Positions 6,139-6,590 of a DNA stretch of 6,590 nt are shown piece by piece. Under the pieces are notes generated by a model. That model saw only the letters and a list, made by a program, of their open reading frames with translations, was not told where the DNA came from and did no database searches. Position 1 is the first letter of the stretch. Every line of letters begins with the position of its first letter. The DNA comes from Thermodesulfatator sp. (GTDB lineage: Bacteria > Desulfobacterota > Thermodesulfobacteria > Thermodesulfobacteriales > Thermodesulfobacteriaceae), in assembly GCA_027036915.1 (NCBI GenBank), contig JALWCD010000216.1, positions 1 to 6,590 on the forward strand. Direction: 5' to 3'. Position numbers and translations under genes: made by a program.

Positions 6139-6590
6139 ATGAGAAATCTTCCCCTTGACACCTCGTCCTTTAAGCAGATTCGGGAGCGGGGCCTGGTCTA
6201 TGTGGACAAGACCCCCTGGATCCATCGCCTCCTTGCCTCCGGAACCTGCTACTTCCTCTCCCGCCCCCGAAGGTTCGGAAAGTCCCTCACCGTAAACACC
6301 CTCAAGGAACTCTTCCGCGGAAACGAGAAGCTCTTTGAGGGCCTTTACATCTACAACAAGTGGGAGTTTGTCGAACACCCGGTCCTCATCTTTGACTTTA
6401 ACACCATCCCTCGTCAGACGCCGGAGGCCTTAGAGAGGGGGCTTTACGCCAGCCTTGAGGAGTTTGCCGAAGACTACAAAGTAGAGTTCAGGAAAAGGGG
6501 CGGACTGGGCAAGGACTTTGATCTCCTGATCAAGGCCCTCTACCGCAAGACGCGCCGCCCGGTGGTGGTCCTCATTGATGAATACGACAA
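6139..6590 (+). CDS. AAA-ATPase-like / PD-(D/E)XK nuclease family protein, 3' end outside window
   Basis: The first 150 residues match the AAA-ATPase-like family whose members usually also carry a C-terminal PD-(D/E)XK nuclease-like domain (DUF1703). Visible are FKQIRERGLVYVDKT (11-25), the degenerate P-loop SRPRRFGKSL (41-50, Lys48 and Ser49 for nucleotide phosphates), LFEGLYIYNKW (65-75), PVLIFDFN (81-88) and a Walker B VVVLIDEYD (142-150) at the window's edge. Such proteins often exceed 500 residues, so most of it, including any nuclease domain, is missing here. The ATG is chosen because the frame has a TGA at 6124-6126 just upstream. The ribosome site is weak. The cellular role is unestablished; the family is often found in many copies per genome and suspected to be mobile or defence related. 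The nuclease part is expected from the family, not seen. Confidence 0.85.
   Translation, partial: MRNLPLDTSSFKQIRERGLVYVDKTPWIHRLLASGTCYFLSRPRRFGKSLTVNTLKELFRGNEKLFEGLYIYNKWEFVEHPVLIFDFNTIPRQTPEALERGLYASLEEFAEDYKVEFRKRGGLGKDFDLLIKALYRKTRRPVVVLIDEYD

Noticed and set aside
5523..6161. Longer queH from GTG at 6161
   Set aside because: The extra 29 residues do not resemble the family and would overlap the divergent ATPase gene; QueH normally starts at the MRILLHxCC motif.

Overview
The window is a gene-dense stretch of a Gram-negative bacterial chromosome. LPS-core heptose genes (waaF, gmhB), queH, a c-di-GMP phosphodiesterase and a periplasmic multiheme cytochrome c together suggest an anaerobic, respiring deltaproteobacterial or Thermodesulfobacteria-type organism. 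That placement is inferred from gene content and protein flavour; the window has no taxonomic marker. Most genes are GC-rich, but both ends of the cytochrome gene and its upstream region are clearly more AT-rich.

Layout: (1) 1-2546, minus strand: a compact run truD (tRNA pseudouridine-13 synthase) > waaF (heptosyltransferase) > gmhB (heptose bisphosphate phosphatase, cut by the window's left edge). The spacings are 5 nt and a 4-nt ATGA overlap. (2) 2596-3930, plus strand: a cytoplasmic protein with a degenerate GGDEF domain and an EAL domain that keeps its catalytic residues, diverging from truD across 49 bp. (3) 3953-5185, minus strand: a secreted pentaheme cytochrome c, convergent with the EAL gene. 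A perfect 19-bp inverted repeat lies between the two, with the EAL stop codon as its loop. (4) 5305-6074, minus strand: queH (epoxyqueuosine reductase) overlapping a small DUF2905 membrane-protein gene by ATGA. (5) 6139-6590, plus strand: the start of an AAA-ATPase-like protein of the kind usually fused to a PD-(D/E)XK nuclease domain, cut by the right edge.

The main result is the cytochrome. A conventional reading gives two adjacent genes, a 304-residue pentaheme protein ending at a TGA and a 100-residue orphan. The two are in the same frame with only that TGA between them, and the second piece lacks its own ribosome binding site. A SECIS-like hairpin can be drawn just downstream of the UGA. 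I read it as one 410-residue selenocysteine-containing multiheme cytochrome (Sec305), resembling the ExtKL type described from Geobacter selenite/tellurite reduction loci. Here it stands alone with its own promoter.

Apart from waaF/gmhB (both ADP-heptose/LPS core), the neighbours have no obvious common pathway. truD and queH are both tRNA-modification genes but sit in separate transcription units.
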